Positions 26,350 to 35,435 of a stretch of 64,000 nucleotides of DNA are shown piece by piece (the stretch's first letter is position 1; every line of letters starts with the position of its first letter). The notes below the pieces were generated by a model. It saw only the letters and a program-made list of their open reading frames with translations. It was not told where the DNA came from and searched no databases. Origin of the DNA: Microcella alkalica (GTDB lineage: Bacteria > Actinomycetota > Actinomycetes > Actinomycetales > Microbacteriaceae); NCBI RefSeq assembly GCF_014137945.1, contig NZ_JACGWX010000005.1, forward strand, positions 176,532 through 240,531. The letters are read 5' to 3'. Made by a program: the position numbers and the translations under genes.

Positions 26350-27728
26350 GCCTCGCCCCCCAGCCCCTCAGCCCGCTCGACGGCCGCTACCGCGACCAAG
26401 TCGCCGCGCTCGGCGAGCACCTCTCCGAGGCGGGCCTCAATCGCGCGCGCATCCACGTCGAGGTCGAGTGGCTCATCCGCCTCACGGACGGCGGGCTGTT
26501 CGACGCCCCGCGCCTGACCGACGAGCAGAAGGCCGGCCTCCGCGAGCTCGTGACCGGCTTTGGGCAGGACGACATCGACTCCCTCGCCCGCCGCGAGGCC
26601 GTCACGCGCCATGACGTGAAGGCCGTCGAGTACCACGTGCGCGACCGCCTCGCCGAGCTCGGCCTCGAGTCGATCGCCGAGCTCACCCACTTTGCGTGCA
26701 CGAGCGAGGACATCAACAACCTCTCCTACGCCCTCACCGTGCGCGCGGCGATCGTCGATGTCTGGATGCCCCGGGCCCGGTCGGTCGTCGAGGCTCTGCG
26801 CGAGCGGGCGCTCGCCTTCGCCGACGACGCGATGCTCGCTCACACCCACGGTCAGCCGGCGACCCCGACGACCGTCGGCAAGGAGCTCGCCGTCTACGTG
26901 CACCGCCTCGAGCGCCTGCTCGCCTCGATCGGGGAGGTCGAGTACCTCGGCAAGTTCTCCGGCGCGACCGGCACGTTCTCCGCCCACCTCGCCGCCGACC
27001 CCGAGCACGACTGGGTCGCGACCTCGCAGGCGTTCGTCGAGGGGCTCGGCCTGACGTGGAACCCGCTCACGACGCAGATCGAGTCGCACGACTGGCAGGC
27101 GCAGCTGTACCAGCGCGTCGCGCACGTCGGCCGCGTGCTGCACAACCTCTGCACCGACGTGTGGACGTACATCTCGATGGGCTACTTCCGGCAGATCCCG
27201 CAGCCGGGGGCGACGGGTTCGTCGACGATGCCGCACAAGATCAACCCGATCCGCTTCGAGAACGCCGAGGCGAACCTCGAGCTGTCGGCCGCCGTGCTCG
27301 ACTCGCTCGCGGCGACCCTCGTCACGAGCCGCCTGCAGCGCGACCTCACCGATTCGTCGGCGCAGCGCAACATCGGCGTCGGTCTCGGGCACTCGATGCT
27401 CGCGCTCGACAACATCCTCAAGGGTCTCGGCGAGATCGATCTGGATCGGGATGCCCTGGCTCGCGATCTCGACGGCAACTGGGAGGTGCTCGGGGAGGCC
27501 ATCCAGACCGTGATCCGCGCCGAGGTCACCGCCGGGCGCTCCTCCATCGAGGACCCGTACGCGATGCTCAAGGAGCTCACGCGCGGCCACCGCGTGGGCG
27601 GCGAGGAGCTGCGGGCGTTCGTCGACGGCCTCGACATCGCCGACGCCGCGAAGGCGCGGCTGCGCGAGCTGACGCCCGCGGGCTACGCGGGTCTGGCGGG
27701 CGAGCTGGCGCGACGCGTCGCGCGCTGA
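26346..27728 (+). CDS. purB: Adenylosuccinate lyase
   Basis: A 460-residue fumarase/aspartase-superfamily enzyme. It cleaves SAICAR and adenylosuccinate to release fumarate in purine synthesis. Motifs: HFACTSEDINNLSYAL, AHTHGQPATPTTVGKE and the signature loop GSSTMPHKINPIRFEN. The start ATG 26346 overlaps the upstream phosphatase stop (ATGA), so the two are translationally coupled. Confidence 0.95.
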   Translation: MSLAPQPLSPLDGRYRDQVAALGEHLSEAGLNRARIHVEVEWLIRLTDGGLFDAPRLTDEQKAGLRELVTGFGQDDIDSLARREAVTRHDVKAVEYHVRDRLAELGLESIAELTHFACTSEDINNLSYALTVRAAIVDVWMPRARSVVEALRERALAFADDAMLAHTHGQPATPTTVGKELAVYVHRLERLLASIGEVEYLGKFSGATGTFSAHLAADPEHDWVATSQAFVEGLGLTWNPLTTQIESHDWQAQLYQRVAHVGRVLHNLCTDVWTYISMGYFRQIPQPGATGSSTMPHKINPIRFENAEANLELSAAVLDSLAATLVTSRLQRDLTDSSAQRNIGVGLGHSMLALDNILKGLGEIDLDRDALARDLDGNWEVLGEAIQTVIRAEVTAGRSSIEDPYAMLKELTRGHRVGGEELRAFVDGLDIADAAKARLRELTPAGYAGLAGELARRVAR

Positions 27729-27737
27729 CTCGACCGC

Positions 27738-27977
27738 TCAGTCGTGCGGGGTGTCGGGCGCCCGCTCGCCGTCCATCGGCTTGTTGGGCGTGATCGCGAG
27801 CATGAGCATCGAGATCACGATGAGATCGATGACGAAGGTCGCGCCGAGCACGATCGCGGCGAGAGCGATGTCGCGCGTGACGGCGAAGATGGTGCCGCCT
27901 GCGAAGAGCGCGATGACGGCGGCGAAGCCGATGAGCTCGGCGGGCCGCAGGCTCTCGCGACGACGGGGTTCGGTCAT
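27738..27977 (-). CDS. Small two-helix membrane protein
   Basis: A 79-residue protein of unknown function. It has two hydrophobic segments (LIGFAAVIALFAGGTIFAV and LAAIVLGATFVIDLIVISMLML) with a charged N-terminus and an acidic tail ending ERAPDTPHD. It overlaps the next upstream gene by four bases (ATGA), so it is translationally coupled to it. It is convergent with purB. Confidence 0.65.
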   Translation of the reverse strand: MTEPRRRESLRPAELIGFAAVIALFAGGTIFAVTRDIALAAIVLGATFVIDLIVISMLMLAITPNKPMDGERAPDTPHD

Positions 27978-28537
27978 GAGGGGGAGTGCTCCTTCTGCGA
28001 GGCGCCCCACGAGAGGCTGAGTGCGGCGATGACGAGGAAGACGCCGACCACGACGGCGTAGGCGCCGAGGAACCCGACGGCCGACACCGAGTCGGCGACG
28101 ATCGCGAGGATCACGGCGAGCGCGAGCGTCGCCCCGCCGACCACGAGGGCGTCACGAGCGAGGGCGTGGCGGGTTCGGTGACGGATGCCCCACACGAGCT
28201 CGACCGCGCCCGACAGCACCGCCCACCCGCTGGCGATCACCAGCAGGAAGGGGAGGCCTGCGTCGAGTCGCAGCAGCGCGACGGTGGCGGTCGCGAGGGC
28301 GAGGGCGGCGAGCATCGCGTGCAGGCCGCGGAGCGGCTCGTCGCGGGGCAGCGCCAGCGCGGGGAAGCCGAGGGTCGCGGCGAGCGCCGCTCCGAGCAGA
28401 CCGAGCGCGAGCAGGCCCAGGCGTGCCGAGTGGTCGGAGGTGAAGGTGATCGCGAGGCCCGCGACGAGCAGCGGGGCGGCGCGCAGCAGCACCGCACGGG
28501 CGAGCGCGCGCGATTGGGGGGAGGCGGCCGACGCCAT
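27974..28537 (-). CDS. Membrane protein, HdeD/DUF308-like
   Basis: A 187-residue protein with six hydrophobic segments, the typical count for HdeD/DUF308-type proteins; the segment VELVWGIRHRTRHALARDAL separates helices. Function is unknown. ATG 28537 has GGAAGGA upstream. The pair with the 79-residue protein forms a small operon next to the Wadjet island. Confidence 0.6.
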   Translation of the reverse strand: MASAASPQSRALARAVLLRAAPLLVAGLAITFTSDHSARLGLLALGLLGAALAATLGFPALALPRDEPLRGLHAMLAALALATATVALLRLDAGLPFLLVIASGWAVLSGAVELVWGIRHRTRHALARDALVVGGATLALAVILAIVADSVSAVGFLGAYAVVVGVFLVIAALSLSWGASQKEHSPS

Positions 28538-28627
28538 GGGGTCCTTCCGGCGGAGAGCGGGTGTGGCGGCCCCAGCCTACGGCGCGCCGCCCGAGCGAAC
28601 GCCGCGCGGTGTATGGACCGCTAAGAG

Positions 28628-28679
28628 ATGTCCACGACGACGTCGGCTTCCTAAGCAACGTCGACGTGACATGTCCACG
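28628..28679. repeat. 9-base direct repeats flanking a dyad downstream of jetD
   Basis: ATGTCCACG occurs at 28628-28636 and 28671-28679. Between them ACGTCG and CGACGT form an inverted repeat. The 159-base gap 28538-28696 contains no gene. It lies just beyond the jetD stop and could be a terminator or the left edge of the inserted defence island. No integrase or tRNA half is present, so an attachment site is not claimed. Confidence 0.35.
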
Positions 28680-28696
28680 CTAGCGCTCGCTCTTCG

Positions 28697-29881
28697 TTAC
28701 GCCAGTTCTCCATCGCCCCCGACTGCCGGGCCTCCCGCCATTAGTCGAGCCAGCGCCCAGTCCCAGTCGATGCGCTCCTGCTCCAGCCGGACCCGGATGC
28801 CGTACCGGTCGGTGACAAGATCCGCATACAGTGCCGATTCCGCAGCATCTAGGTTCAAGAGCCGGCCGGTGTTCGGGGAATGCTCTGCGCCCCAGCGGTC
28901 TTCGTGCGCGAGCAGCGTTTCACGGTCCATCAGCACAGACCGCGCTTGCGGAAGCCATGCGCGCACGCGATGCAGGATACCGAATCCGTGCGTATCCAGA
29001 TCGCCCCAGTAGTCCACGTCGATCCCGGTCAGCCACTGCAGCGAGGCGGGCTCGTCTACGTCATACCCCTTGCCCCACAGCACTACGCCGCCGTCGGGGA
29101 CAGGGACGCTCAGGTAGGTGATCTCGTTCTCGACGATCAGAGCACGCCGCGGGCGCACGATGAGCCTGCGCAGTTCGTCGGTGCGTAGGACCGCCTCAGA
29201 GAGCCCCGACGGCATCGCCAACACGCCCGGCGCAAACCTCAGCCGCACCGTCGCTGGTCTCGTCGCGTACCCGAGCGCCGAGGCGAATCCACGGACAGGC
29301 ACTCCCAGCATCGCCGCCAGAACACTGCGGTGGCGCTCGACGAACTTCGTGTCGACGCCGTGCGCGGTGACCTGCCGCAAGTAGAGACCGGAGTCTCGGT
29401 ACTCACCCAACCACTGCAGCGCCGCCAGCAATATCGGCCACTCAGCTGCGAGTGCGACGGCCGCGATGGGCGATCGGAGCGCCCACTCGCGCGCCTCGGG
29501 CACGGTTCGCGCAGCCTCGACGAGGGTCTTGAAGATCACCGCATCCGTCGCCGTACCGAGAATCCGCCACGCTCGGTCGTACGTGTCCACGACCGCACGT
29601 ACGGGCACTTCGGTCACCCCGGCGAGCCGGCCACCGATTCGGCCGGTCACCACCCGATAGGCCCGATCGTTGTGCGAAGCGGCGCGGATGCCGTCGGCCC
29701 ACGCCCGCGCCCGGTCATAGTGCACGCCGAGATCGGCGGCGCCCGGTCCGCGCAGTGGCACCTCGATCGGCGGACACGGGTCTCCCGTCGCAAAGGCGCG
29801 CAGCAGGGATCCGTCGTCCCAGCGGCGCCGCACCGCCGCGACAATCCCGGCCGGCGTCGTCCAGCGCGACGGGTCGCTCAT
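28697..29881 (-). CDS. jetD: Wadjet type I nuclease subunit JetD (DUF3322/DUF2220, TOPRIM)
   Basis: A 394-residue protein with an N-terminal DUF3322 region and a C-terminal DUF2220 TOPRIM-like nuclease domain. The TOPRIM residues are visible: Glu in IVENEITYLS (E251) and the DxD of YWGDLDTHGFGIL (D294, D296). In Wadjet, JetD cuts circular DNA that the JetABC motor has looped. ATG 29881 overlaps the jetC stop by four bases. It is the last gene of the operon, with all catalytic residues apparently intact. Confidence 0.9.
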   Translation of the reverse strand: MSDPSRWTTPAGIVAAVRRRWDDGSLLRAFATGDPCPPIEVPLRGPGAADLGVHYDRARAWADGIRAASHNDRAYRVVTGRIGGRLAGVTEVPVRAVVDTYDRAWRILGTATDAVIFKTLVEAARTVPEAREWALRSPIAAVALAAEWPILLAALQWLGEYRDSGLYLRQVTAHGVDTKFVERHRSVLAAMLGVPVRGFASALGYATRPATVRLRFAPGVLAMPSGLSEAVLRTDELRRLIVRPRRALIVENEITYLSVPVPDGGVVLWGKGYDVDEPASLQWLTGIDVDYWGDLDTHGFGILHRVRAWLPQARSVLMDRETLLAHEDRWGAEHSPNTGRLLNLDAAESALYADLVTDRYGIRVRLEQERIDWDWALARLMAGGPAVGGDGELA

Positions 29882-32800
29882 CCGCGGCTCCGCTGTCGCT
29901 CGCGGAATTCCTCGATCGTGAGCGTCTGCACGCGCGAGGCGGCGCCGGTCGGGTTGTCGACGAACCCGATCGCGCTGACGTACCGCTCGATCACGTGCAC
30001 CTTCTGCAGCGGCGTCACGATCAGCAACTGAAGTCCCAGCTTGGCGAACAGTTCGAGGGCGTAGCGCGTCGATGCATCCGATCCGCGCCCGAATGCCTCG
30101 TCGATGACCGCGAATCGGAAGTCGCGGGACTTCTCTACGCCCCACTCCAACCCGAACTGATACGCGAGGGAGGCGGCGAGGATCGTGTAGGCGAGCTTCT
30201 CCTTCTGCCCGCCGGACTTGCCATCGGAATCTGTGTAGTGCTCGAACTCCTCACCCGTGCGCCGATCCTGCTCACTCGCCGCGAACGCGAACCAATTGCG
30301 CACGTCGCTGACGCGCCGCACCCACGCGCGGTCACTGTCGGCGTGACCGACCCGGCCCTGGAACCGCTCGATCAGCACCCGGATCTGCTCGAAACGCGCC
30401 TCTGCGGCGCCGTCTCCGGCTTCCGAAAGAAGGTCTGCCGTCGCGTCACGCAGGTCAGCGCGGAACTGCCGAACCTCCTGGTTGACGGTCGGCTCGGCTA
30501 CGAGCACGATGATGCGACCCGGGTTGTAATCGATCGCTGCGAGTGCCTCGTTGATGACGTCTACACGTCCGCGAATCTCATCGGCCTGCCGCCGCAGCCA
30601 CGCGTTGAACTGGGCCAGCTCACGCACCGCATTGGTGTTGAGCTGGTGACGGAACTCCTCCTCGTAGCGCGGCAAGTCGTCCCTCACCACGCGCGCGTGG
30701 AGCTCTCGGAAGCCGGCGATTGCGCGCACGCTCGCGTCGAGTTCGGATCGCTGATCGGGCCAGTTCCGAAGGAACTCACTCATCTGCTGCTGGATGCCCG
30801 TGGTGTAGCCGTTCATCTCCCGCTGCGCCGCCTCGATCGCCGCCGTCAACGTGCCGGTGAGACTCGTTCGCAGCCGGTCGCAGTCCTCCACGGTGCGCAC
30901 GTCGGCGCGGGTGACGCGATCGTCGAGGCCAGGATAGTGCTTGCGCGCTCGAGCGAGGACGTCCGGCCCCATCGCCTCGATCGCCGCCCGCTCGCCGTCG
31001 TCGCGCGCGCGCATCGCGGCGAGCGCGGCGCGGGCGGCGCCCAGTCGCTCTGTTGCGGCATCGGCGTCCCTGCGCAGCCGGGAATCCTGCTCGTCGATCT
31101 CGGCGAGCTGAAGATCGACTTCTGCGAGTGCGGACGACCCGGCCACGAGGCGTTCGCGTTCCGTTTCCAGCGCGTTGAGTTGAGCGGAAGCTTCGGCTGT
31201 GTCAACCTCGCGCCACATCCCATACTGCGCGAGACCGGTCAGCGCCCGACCGAGGCCCGCGAGAGCGTCGGCCTCGGCATCCAACAAGTCGAACTCCCGG
31301 CCGAGACGCGCCAGTTCGAGGTCGTGGCGGTCGCGCTCCTCGGTAAGCGCCGCGATCTTCTGCTCGCTGGCGCGGCCGAGCACCCATGTGCGGGGGTCGG
31401 AAGCGCTGCGGCGGTCATCCTTCTCGTGACGATCACCATCGCGCACGAGGCCCTCGCGCGTGACGGCGCGCTCCTCGCGCCGAAGCTGTTCGACCGATAT
31501 CGCCAGTACGTGATCGGCGCGGGAGGCGAGCTCCGCCGCGAGGTGATCCGCGAACGCTCCCGGCTCGATGTCGATTGCGTCGATGAGTCGTCGGCCGGAA
31601 CGGGTGGTCGGGATGCTGCGCACACGCCGTTCGGGCACCCGCAGGTACACCAGACGCGCGCCGAGACGGTGTGCGTTGACCCACGTCGACACGGCCGCGT
31701 AGTGCTCTTGCGGGACGAGCAGCGACAAGGCGAAGCCGCGCAGCACTCGTTCGGCTGCACCGCGCCACTCCGCGTGATCACTGCGGACGTCGAGCAGCTC
31801 GCCGGCGAACGGCAGTGCGTCGGCGCAGAGATTCAGCGCGGCACAGAGCTCTCCGCGCACCCGGTCGAGGTCGCGGCCGACGTTGCTGCGTCCGTCGCGC
31901 AGGCGATCGATCTCCTCCTGCGCGCCTGCGCGTGCCCGACGGAGGTCGGTGCGCTGCTCGAAGAGAGGATCCCGCCGGTTCTTTAACACGCCTCGCCGGT
32001 CGTCGAGTCGCACGCGAAGCAGGGCCGCTTCCTCGCTGCGGGAGAGGAAGTCCGCGGCGTCCTCCACCGGCGCGAACTCCGCGTCCTTAAGCAGGGCGTC
32101 GTACTTTCGCCGCCGTTCGGCGCGGTTGTCGCGTTCGATCTCGGCTCGGGGGATCTCGATGTCGAGCTCCTTCAGCCGGTCGCCGCCCACGCCCGCACGT
32201 TCAAGCTTGAGCCGGTCGCGTGCCGGCACAAGGTCGGCACGTCGGCGGTCGATGTCTGCGCGCTGGGACTCGAGAGTTGCAACCTCGCCCTCTCGCGCGC
32301 TGATCTCAGCAGTGAGCAGTTCTCGCACCCGCTCGGCGAGGTAGGGCACCACCGCACTGCGTTGGTCGGTGAGTGCGGCGTGACGCCCCGCGGCGGCGTC
32401 GTACCGATCCGCGGCGGCAACCAGCGGTTCGAGCACGGCGATCTGATCGGTCGCCGTGCGAACGGCCTCATGCGCCTTCACGAGGTTTTCGAAGTGATCG
32501 ACGATCGCTTTGACCTTCGGTGCGGTGTCGACGGGCTCGAGCATGTGGTCGCGAACGAAGTCATTGAGGTTGCCGACCGATTTCATCGAGACGGTCTGGT
32601 GGAACAGCTCCATCGCCTGCTCGGAGCGGATGCCGAGGAGTCGGCGGACCCGCCGGTGGTAGTCCGGGAACGTGTTGTCGATGTCGGCACCACCAGCGCG
32701 CAGTCGCGAGCGCAGCGCTTTCAGGTCACTGCCAAAGTCGATGAAGTCGGGGTCGATGGACAGCGCGGCCGACGCGGTCACGAAGAAGCGGTCGGGCTGG

Positions 32801-33246
32801 CCGGTGCGATCCCTCTGGTGAAAAACCTGCGCAATGGTGACTTGCTCACCGTGCCCATCGTTCGCGAAGACGCCGATGATCACCGAGTACGACCGGTGGT
32901 TACGCAGGCCGACCGGCCGCGAGGCGCCGGTCGCCTCATTACGCTCGGACTTGTAATGCCCTTCGACGTAGCTGCGAAGCGTCCGCTCCTTGATGTCGGC
33001 GCCGGCGGCTTTGTTGTACGAGATGCGGTGCGCCGGCAGGAGGAGTGTGCTCACGGCATCCACGAGAGTCGACTTGCCGCTGCCGATGTCGCCGGTCAGC
33101 AACGACGTCTGACCATCAAGACGCAATTTCCATACGTGCTTGTCGAACGTTCCCCAGTTGAATACTTCCACGGAATGCAGCCGGTAGCCGGTGCGGTGAT
33201 GGGTCACGGCGGGCGCGTCGAGGGCCGAGAAGAGGGTGTCGGTCAC
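29878..33246 (-). CDS. jetC: Wadjet type I SMC-like ATPase JetC
   Basis: A 1122-residue MukB/SMC-like ATPase. Walker A GDIGSGKST is at residues 52-60 after a beta hairpin VEVFNWGTFD. The long middle is Arg/Glu/Asp-rich coiled coil with a hinge. The ABC signature KSGGQKEKL starts about residue 1010, and Walker B FAVIDEAFGRG is at about 1045-1054. JetC is the loop-extruding motor. The start is GTG 33246, overlapping the jetB stop (GTGA). The frame could extend to 33372 but only inside jetB. Confidence 0.92.
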   Translation of the reverse strand: MTDTLFSALDAPAVTHHRTGYRLHSVEVFNWGTFDKHVWKLRLDGQTSLLTGDIGSGKSTLVDAVSTLLLPAHRISYNKAAGADIKERTLRSYVEGHYKSERNEATGASRPVGLRNHRSYSVIIGVFANDGHGEQVTIAQVFHQRDRTGQPDRFFVTASAALSIDPDFIDFGSDLKALRSRLRAGGADIDNTFPDYHRRVRRLLGIRSEQAMELFHQTVSMKSVGNLNDFVRDHMLEPVDTAPKVKAIVDHFENLVKAHEAVRTATDQIAVLEPLVAAADRYDAAAGRHAALTDQRSAVVPYLAERVRELLTAEISAREGEVATLESQRADIDRRRADLVPARDRLKLERAGVGGDRLKELDIEIPRAEIERDNRAERRRKYDALLKDAEFAPVEDAADFLSRSEEAALLRVRLDDRRGVLKNRRDPLFEQRTDLRRARAGAQEEIDRLRDGRSNVGRDLDRVRGELCAALNLCADALPFAGELLDVRSDHAEWRGAAERVLRGFALSLLVPQEHYAAVSTWVNAHRLGARLVYLRVPERRVRSIPTTRSGRRLIDAIDIEPGAFADHLAAELASRADHVLAISVEQLRREERAVTREGLVRDGDRHEKDDRRSASDPRTWVLGRASEQKIAALTEERDRHDLELARLGREFDLLDAEADALAGLGRALTGLAQYGMWREVDTAEASAQLNALETERERLVAGSSALAEVDLQLAEIDEQDSRLRRDADAATERLGAARAALAAMRARDDGERAAIEAMGPDVLARARKHYPGLDDRVTRADVRTVEDCDRLRTSLTGTLTAAIEAAQREMNGYTTGIQQQMSEFLRNWPDQRSELDASVRAIAGFRELHARVVRDDLPRYEEEFRHQLNTNAVRELAQFNAWLRRQADEIRGRVDVINEALAAIDYNPGRIIVLVAEPTVNQEVRQFRADLRDATADLLSEAGDGAAEARFEQIRVLIERFQGRVGHADSDRAWVRRVSDVRNWFAFAASEQDRRTGEEFEHYTDSDGKSGGQKEKLAYTILAASLAYQFGLEWGVEKSRDFRFAVIDEAFGRGSDASTRYALELFAKLGLQLLIVTPLQKVHVIERYVSAIGFVDNPTGAASRVQTLTIEEFRERQRSRG

Positions 33247-33857
33247 GTGGGTTCTCTTTCCGCAGTGCCCGATACGCCGGAGTCCGCCCCAGCGTAGGCA
33301 TTCAACCTGCTGGCGAAATCGGACAGCGTCTGGGCGTCGACGTACGCCTTGAGGATGCGGCGGACCTCCCATGCGCCCGGCTGGCCGCGGAGTTCTCGGA
33401 GGAAGCCCAGTTCCGCGACCTGGGCGATGGTTCGGTCGGCCTGGTCGATAGTGCGCGCCTCATTGCTCGAAGACTGCTGGAACACACGCAGCATCTCTAC
33501 GAGCTGGTCGCGCGTGAGCACGAGCTTGCCATCGTCGCCAGTCGACTCGAATTCGACCATACGGTGTCGCAGCAGCACGAGGAGGAGGCTGGCGTTGTAT
33601 GTGAGGGTCCGTCGGCGGACAAGACGCGGTAATGGATCTTCGCCATTTTCGGCCTCCCGTGTCGACAGGTATGCGTAGCCCTCGGTCTCGTCGACGACGA
33701 CGTCGATGCCGATCGCGGCGAAATGGTCGGCGACGCGCCCGCGATGGCGCTGCAAGGTCTCCCACGCCACCTCGTGCGACGGGATCTCGCGGTAGACGAC
33801 GTCGCGCATTAGGTGGATGATCGCGCTCGCGACGGACTGTTCGTCCGGGGTCTTCAT
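33243..33857 (-). CDS. jetB: Wadjet type I subunit JetB (DUF4194, MukE-like)
   Basis: A 204-residue DUF4194 protein, analogous to MukE, which bridges JetA and JetC in the complex. It shows the winged-helix pattern VASAIIHLMRDVVYRE ... LTYNASLLLVLLRHRMVEFE ... QVAELGFLRELRGQPGAWEVRRIL. ATG 33857 overlaps the jetA stop by four bases. Confidence 0.88.
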   Translation of the reverse strand: MKTPDEQSVASAIIHLMRDVVYREIPSHEVAWETLQRHRGRVADHFAAIGIDVVVDETEGYAYLSTREAENGEDPLPRLVRRRTLTYNASLLLVLLRHRMVEFESTGDDGKLVLTRDQLVEMLRVFQQSSSNEARTIDQADRTIAQVAELGFLRELRGQPGAWEVRRILKAYVDAQTLSDFASRLNAYAGADSGVSGTAEREPT

Positions 33858-35278
33858 GCTCGCGTCACCAGCGCCTTCTTCATCCGGACACGGCGGCGCA
33901 CGCCTCCGACATCTGTGTAGTCGATCACCATCTGCTCGTCGGTTATCTCCACGGTGATGCTGTCACTATTCAGGGAGAGGTAGCCAAGGATCTCCGCGAT
34001 CCCCTCTTCGACGGGGTACAGCGTGACGATCTCGTCAAGCGCGACCCAGGTGCGCAGGGGCACTACCGCCCGGACGTTCTCGGCGAGCCGCTCGGTGTCG
34101 ACGAACCGTTGGGTGAGCAGGCCCGCAAGCTCCGCAGCATCGAGATCGGCAGGGGCGGGCAAGCTGTCGACGGCGACGTCCGGCTGGGGGTCGTACAACG
34201 GGCGCTCGAAGGGCAGCGCGATGGGCAGACCCGGTTGGTCCACGACGAGCCCAACATCGCGCGGCGGGTTCTCGCGCACTGCGAGAGCGGCCGCCTCCAC
34301 AGTTCGCACGAGATCGAGCACGCGCCGGTTCTCGACCCATACCTGATCTCCGAGGAACCGGCGCAGCTGCTCAGAGAGGTTCCGCACCGTCTGCTGGGTG
34401 CGTTCGGCGGCATCCGCCCAATCATGGTGGACGCCGCGCAGTCGCCGGTCGACTGCTAACTGCGGCAGCGACTGTACCGCCTCGAGTAGATCTGTTAGTT
34501 CGCTCTGGCGTTCTTCGGAGAGCAACAGATCGTAGAAGGCCTGGAAGCTGCGGCCCTGATCGGAGGCGGTGATGTCCGTGCGACTCGAGACCAGATCGGC
34601 CAGCAGTTCGCCCTTCCCACCTTCCCAGCCGGCGATTTTCTCGCGCGCCGATCGGTCAAGGACGCGAAAATTCTCCTCAACCTCGCGGAAATCTCCTAGC
34701 AGTTCTCGAGCTGTCGTAGCGAACTGCTGATACCGCTCGCGCAGCGCGGTGTCGTCGAGCGTATCGAAACGCCCTTCGCGCGCCTCGGCAAGCTCGACCT
34801 CGATCGCTGCTCGGCGGCGCTCGATCTCTGCGATGCGCTGGTCTACGTCGGTCTCTGAACCATGCACGATCTGACGAAGCAACTCGACGGCAGTCTGCAA
34901 TCGCGACTCGGTGCCGACGAATGCGCGACTGCGCAAGCTCTGCGCCCACGAATAGGCACGTTCGAGTGCGGGTGTCGCTTCGTAGTGCACTTCTTCGGAT
35001 GCCGCAGGGTAGAACCGTCTCAGCCAGCCCGCCTCCGGGGCCGCCCAATCATCGAGGTATGTGGCGGGGTCGGCGAGGTAGCGCTCCGGGTCTAGGCGAT
35101 GCACCGCGTAGAGGAAGTCGTCGAGCGATGAGACGAGCTCGCCGGCAGATACCGCGCCGCGGTTCTCGTCGATGAATCTCCCGCCGAGGAATGCGAGGAC
35201 TAGCGGCGCATTACGCGCCCGCAGCAATCGCCATGCCGGATGCCGCTCCCACAACCGGTCAACTTCGTCGAGATCCAT
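33854..35278 (-). CDS. jetA: Wadjet type I subunit JetA (DUF3375, MukF-like)
   Basis: A 474-residue DUF3375 protein, the kleisin-like subunit. It begins MDLDEVDRLWERHPAWRLLR followed by LVLAFLGGRFIDENRG, the DUF3375 opening, then coiled-coil segments (DQRIAEIERRRAAIEVELAEA) and a C-terminal winged-helix region. ATG 35278 is chosen as the family's usual start; a 17-residue extension to 35329 is not conserved. It is the first gene of jetABCD, in the same direction as dnaB and 157 bases beyond it. Confidence 0.9.
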   Translation of the reverse strand: MDLDEVDRLWERHPAWRLLRARNAPLVLAFLGGRFIDENRGAVSAGELVSSLDDFLYAVHRLDPERYLADPATYLDDWAAPEAGWLRRFYPAASEEVHYEATPALERAYSWAQSLRSRAFVGTESRLQTAVELLRQIVHGSETDVDQRIAEIERRRAAIEVELAEAREGRFDTLDDTALRERYQQFATTARELLGDFREVEENFRVLDRSAREKIAGWEGGKGELLADLVSSRTDITASDQGRSFQAFYDLLLSEERQSELTDLLEAVQSLPQLAVDRRLRGVHHDWADAAERTQQTVRNLSEQLRRFLGDQVWVENRRVLDLVRTVEAAALAVRENPPRDVGLVVDQPGLPIALPFERPLYDPQPDVAVDSLPAPADLDAAELAGLLTQRFVDTERLAENVRAVVPLRTWVALDEIVTLYPVEEGIAEILGYLSLNSDSITVEITDEQMVIDYTDVGGVRRRVRMKKALVTRA

Positions 35279-35367
35279 GTCGGCTACAGAGTACGGGCGG
35301 GTAAGGACACGCGCGTCACGGCCTGACAAGCCGAACCAAAATCAAGCCGATTCAAGCGATGCAGACC

Positions 35368-35379
35368 ACCAGATCTGGT
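35368..35379. promoter_or_regulatory. 12-base palindrome between dnaB and jetA
   Basis: ACCAGATCTGGT is a perfect palindrome about 90 bases upstream of jetA, inside the 157-base gap between dnaB and jetA. It may be an operator for the Wadjet promoter. A -10-like TACTCT precedes the jetA start on the minus strand. Nothing else in the gap is recognised. Confidence 0.35.
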
Positions 35380-35435
35380 CTCGATCGGTCAGGAATCTCG
35401 GACGACTCTGGGGACATTTGGTCAATCTTGGGCCG

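Noticed and set aside
28628..28679. Attachment-site repeats of an integrative element
   Set aside because: The repeats are nine bases, close together, on one side of the island only, and no recombinase is present.
28697..35278. Reading the jet genes as a new system
   Set aside because: Domain order and motifs match the described Wadjet type I system.
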